A stretch of 5,577 nt of DNA from Cardiobacteriales bacterium (GTDB lineage: Bacteria > Pseudomonadota > Gammaproteobacteria > Cardiobacteriales > Wohlfahrtiimonadaceae): positions 1 to 5,577 of the forward strand of contig JASLFR010000116.1 of assembly GCA_030150565.1 (NCBI GenBank). The letters run 5' to 3'. A program made the translations under genes and the position numbers. Below are positions 4,588-5,577 of the stretch, one piece after another. The number at the start of each line of letters is the position of its first letter. The stretch's first letter is position 1. The notes under the pieces are model-generated. The model did not search any database. It was not told where the DNA came from and saw only the letters and a program-made list of their open reading frames with translations.

Positions 4588-5577
4588 ATGAGAGAGTTAA
4601 CCGTTTTAGAGAAGATCGTGGAAAGACGTAGAGCCGATATTGATCGACTCAAAGTAGAGAAGCCGATCGACCGATCGAAGCTCACCCCATCGAGCCGAGA
4701 CTTTTATGGACGATTAGAGGAGCAACGGGAGCAGGGAGCCCCGATTTTTATCCTCGAGTGTAAAAAAGCCTCCCCATCAAAAGGATTGATTCGCCCCGAT
4801 TTTTCAGTAGAGTCGATCGTTAAAAGTTACGCTCCTTACGCAACAGCGATCTCAGTTCTTACAGAGAATGCCCACTTTCAAGGGGAGTTCCCTTTTCTAC
4901 AATTAGCAAAAGAGGGAACTGAAGCGGAAAAGACCCCAATTCTCTGTAAAGATTTTGTGATCGATAAAGATCAGATCGAGCGAGCACGATTTTACGGAGC
5001 CGATGCAGTACTCTTGATGCTCTCGGTGCTTGATGATCAGACGTATCTAGAGTTGCGGGGGGTAGCGCATCACTTAAAGATGGGGGTTTTAACGGAGGTG
5101 AATGATGAAGAGGAGGTAGAGCGAGCGATCGCCCTTGATGCGAAAGTGATCGGTATAAATAATCGAGATCTTAGAGATCTCTCTATCGATACGACAAAAA
5201 CAGCGCGCCTCTCAGCCCTTATTCCCGATGAGCGAATTGTGATTAGTGAATCAGGAATCCTCACTCATCGTGATTTAGCACCTCTTGCCCCCTATGCTGA
5301 TGGATACCTAATTGGTAGTGCACTCATGAGGCAGCCTGATCTTCAATCAGCAACACGAGGGATGGTTAAGGGGGCTCATAAAGTATGTGGTATAACCCGA
5401 GCTGAAGATCTTATTGCGGCATATGATGCAGGGGCAACCTATGGAGGCTTTATCTTTATCTTAACCTCACCTAGAGGCATAACCATTGAGCGAGCCGCCT
5501 CCATAATGGAGAAGAGTAAAGAGCGTGCGCCCCTCAAGATGATTGGTGTTTTTCAAAATGATGATATTGAGACGATT
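4588..5577 (+). CDS. trpC: Bifunctional indole-3-glycerol-phosphate synthase / phosphoribosylanthranilate isomerase TrpCF (3' partial)
   Basis: The frame is open to the window edge: 330 residues are visible and about 120 are missing compared with E. coli TrpC (about 450). Residues 1 to about 255 are the indole-glycerol-phosphate synthase barrel, with E57-C-K59-K in the A-S-P-S-K-G motif, K121 in L-C-K-D-F, E170 in L-T-E-V, N191 in G-I-N-N-R-D-L, and E221-S222 in I-S-E-S-G. From about 262 the isomerase domain begins, with the catalytic Cys267 in K-V-C-G-I-T and R296 in T-S-P-R. The second catalytic residue, an Asp, would lie beyond the window. The protein isomerises phosphoribosylanthranilate and then closes the ring to indole-glycerol phosphate, so with TrpD it covers three consecutive pathway activities. 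It starts 18 bases after trpD. Its ribosome site is weak and purine-rich (GAGAGAGAT and AGAAAGA, 4572-4586), which suggests dependence on translation from trpD. The fused form is typical of many Gammaproteobacteria. Confidence 0.97.
   Translation, partial: MRELTVLEKIVERRRADIDRLKVEKPIDRSKLTPSSRDFYGRLEEQREQGAPIFILECKKASPSKGLIRPDFSVESIVKSYAPYATAISVLTENAHFQGEFPFLQLAKEGTEAEKTPILCKDFVIDKDQIERARFYGADAVLLMLSVLDDQTYLELRGVAHHLKMGVLTEVNDEEEVERAIALDAKVIGINNRDLRDLSIDTTKTARLSALIPDERIVISESGILTHRDLAPLAPYADGYLIGSALMRQPDLQSATRGMVKGAHKVCGITRAEDLIAAYDAGATYGGFIFILTSPRGITIERAASIMEKSKERAPLKMIGVFQNDDIETI

Overview
The window reads entirely on the + strand. It joins the 3' end of an anti-phage defence locus to housekeeping genes. 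The lineage looks gammaproteobacterial: TrpC is fused to TrpF as in E. coli and vibrios and follows E. coli TrpC closely along its length, TrpD is a separate protein not fused to TrpG, and the trp leader is laid out like that of enteric bacteria. Base composition is moderate, about mid-40s % G+C by eye. The genus cannot be named from this sequence alone.

Positions 1-1365 hold the end of what I read as a type II Zorya system. First comes the C-terminal OmpA/MotB-like peptidoglycan-binding domain of ZorB, cut by the window edge. Its stop codon overlaps the start of an HNH nuclease gene with the features of ZorE. ZorA should lie just upstream, outside the window. A gene for a 181-residue protein follows after a 73-base gap: one N-terminal membrane helix and a soluble domain that reads like a HIRAN-type domain. 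A strong intrinsic terminator (2000-2025) closes this stretch, so all three genes could share one transcript.

Positions 2087-3295 encode a 12-helix MFS transporter of unknown substrate. It has a GTG start and a good Shine-Dalgarno sequence, and no terminator of its own.

Positions 3296-3576 contain no large gene but are dense in regulation. Four bases after the transporter stop is a near-consensus sigma70 promoter. It is followed by a 14-codon leader peptide with tandem Trp codons inside a run of aromatic residues, then alternative pairing segments, then an intrinsic terminator. This is a transcription attenuator of the classical trp type. It controls trpD (anthranilate phosphoribosyltransferase, 3577-4569) and trpCF (bifunctional indole-glycerol-phosphate synthase / phosphoribosylanthranilate isomerase, 4588 to the window end, truncated). 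These genes carry out three consecutive steps from anthranilate to indole-glycerol phosphate. Unusually, the attenuator sits directly before trpD, not trpE, so the trpE/trpG part of the pathway must be elsewhere or arranged differently.

The most notable points are the unannotated trp leader and attenuator before trpD, and the membrane-anchored HIRAN-like gene attached to the Zorya locus.
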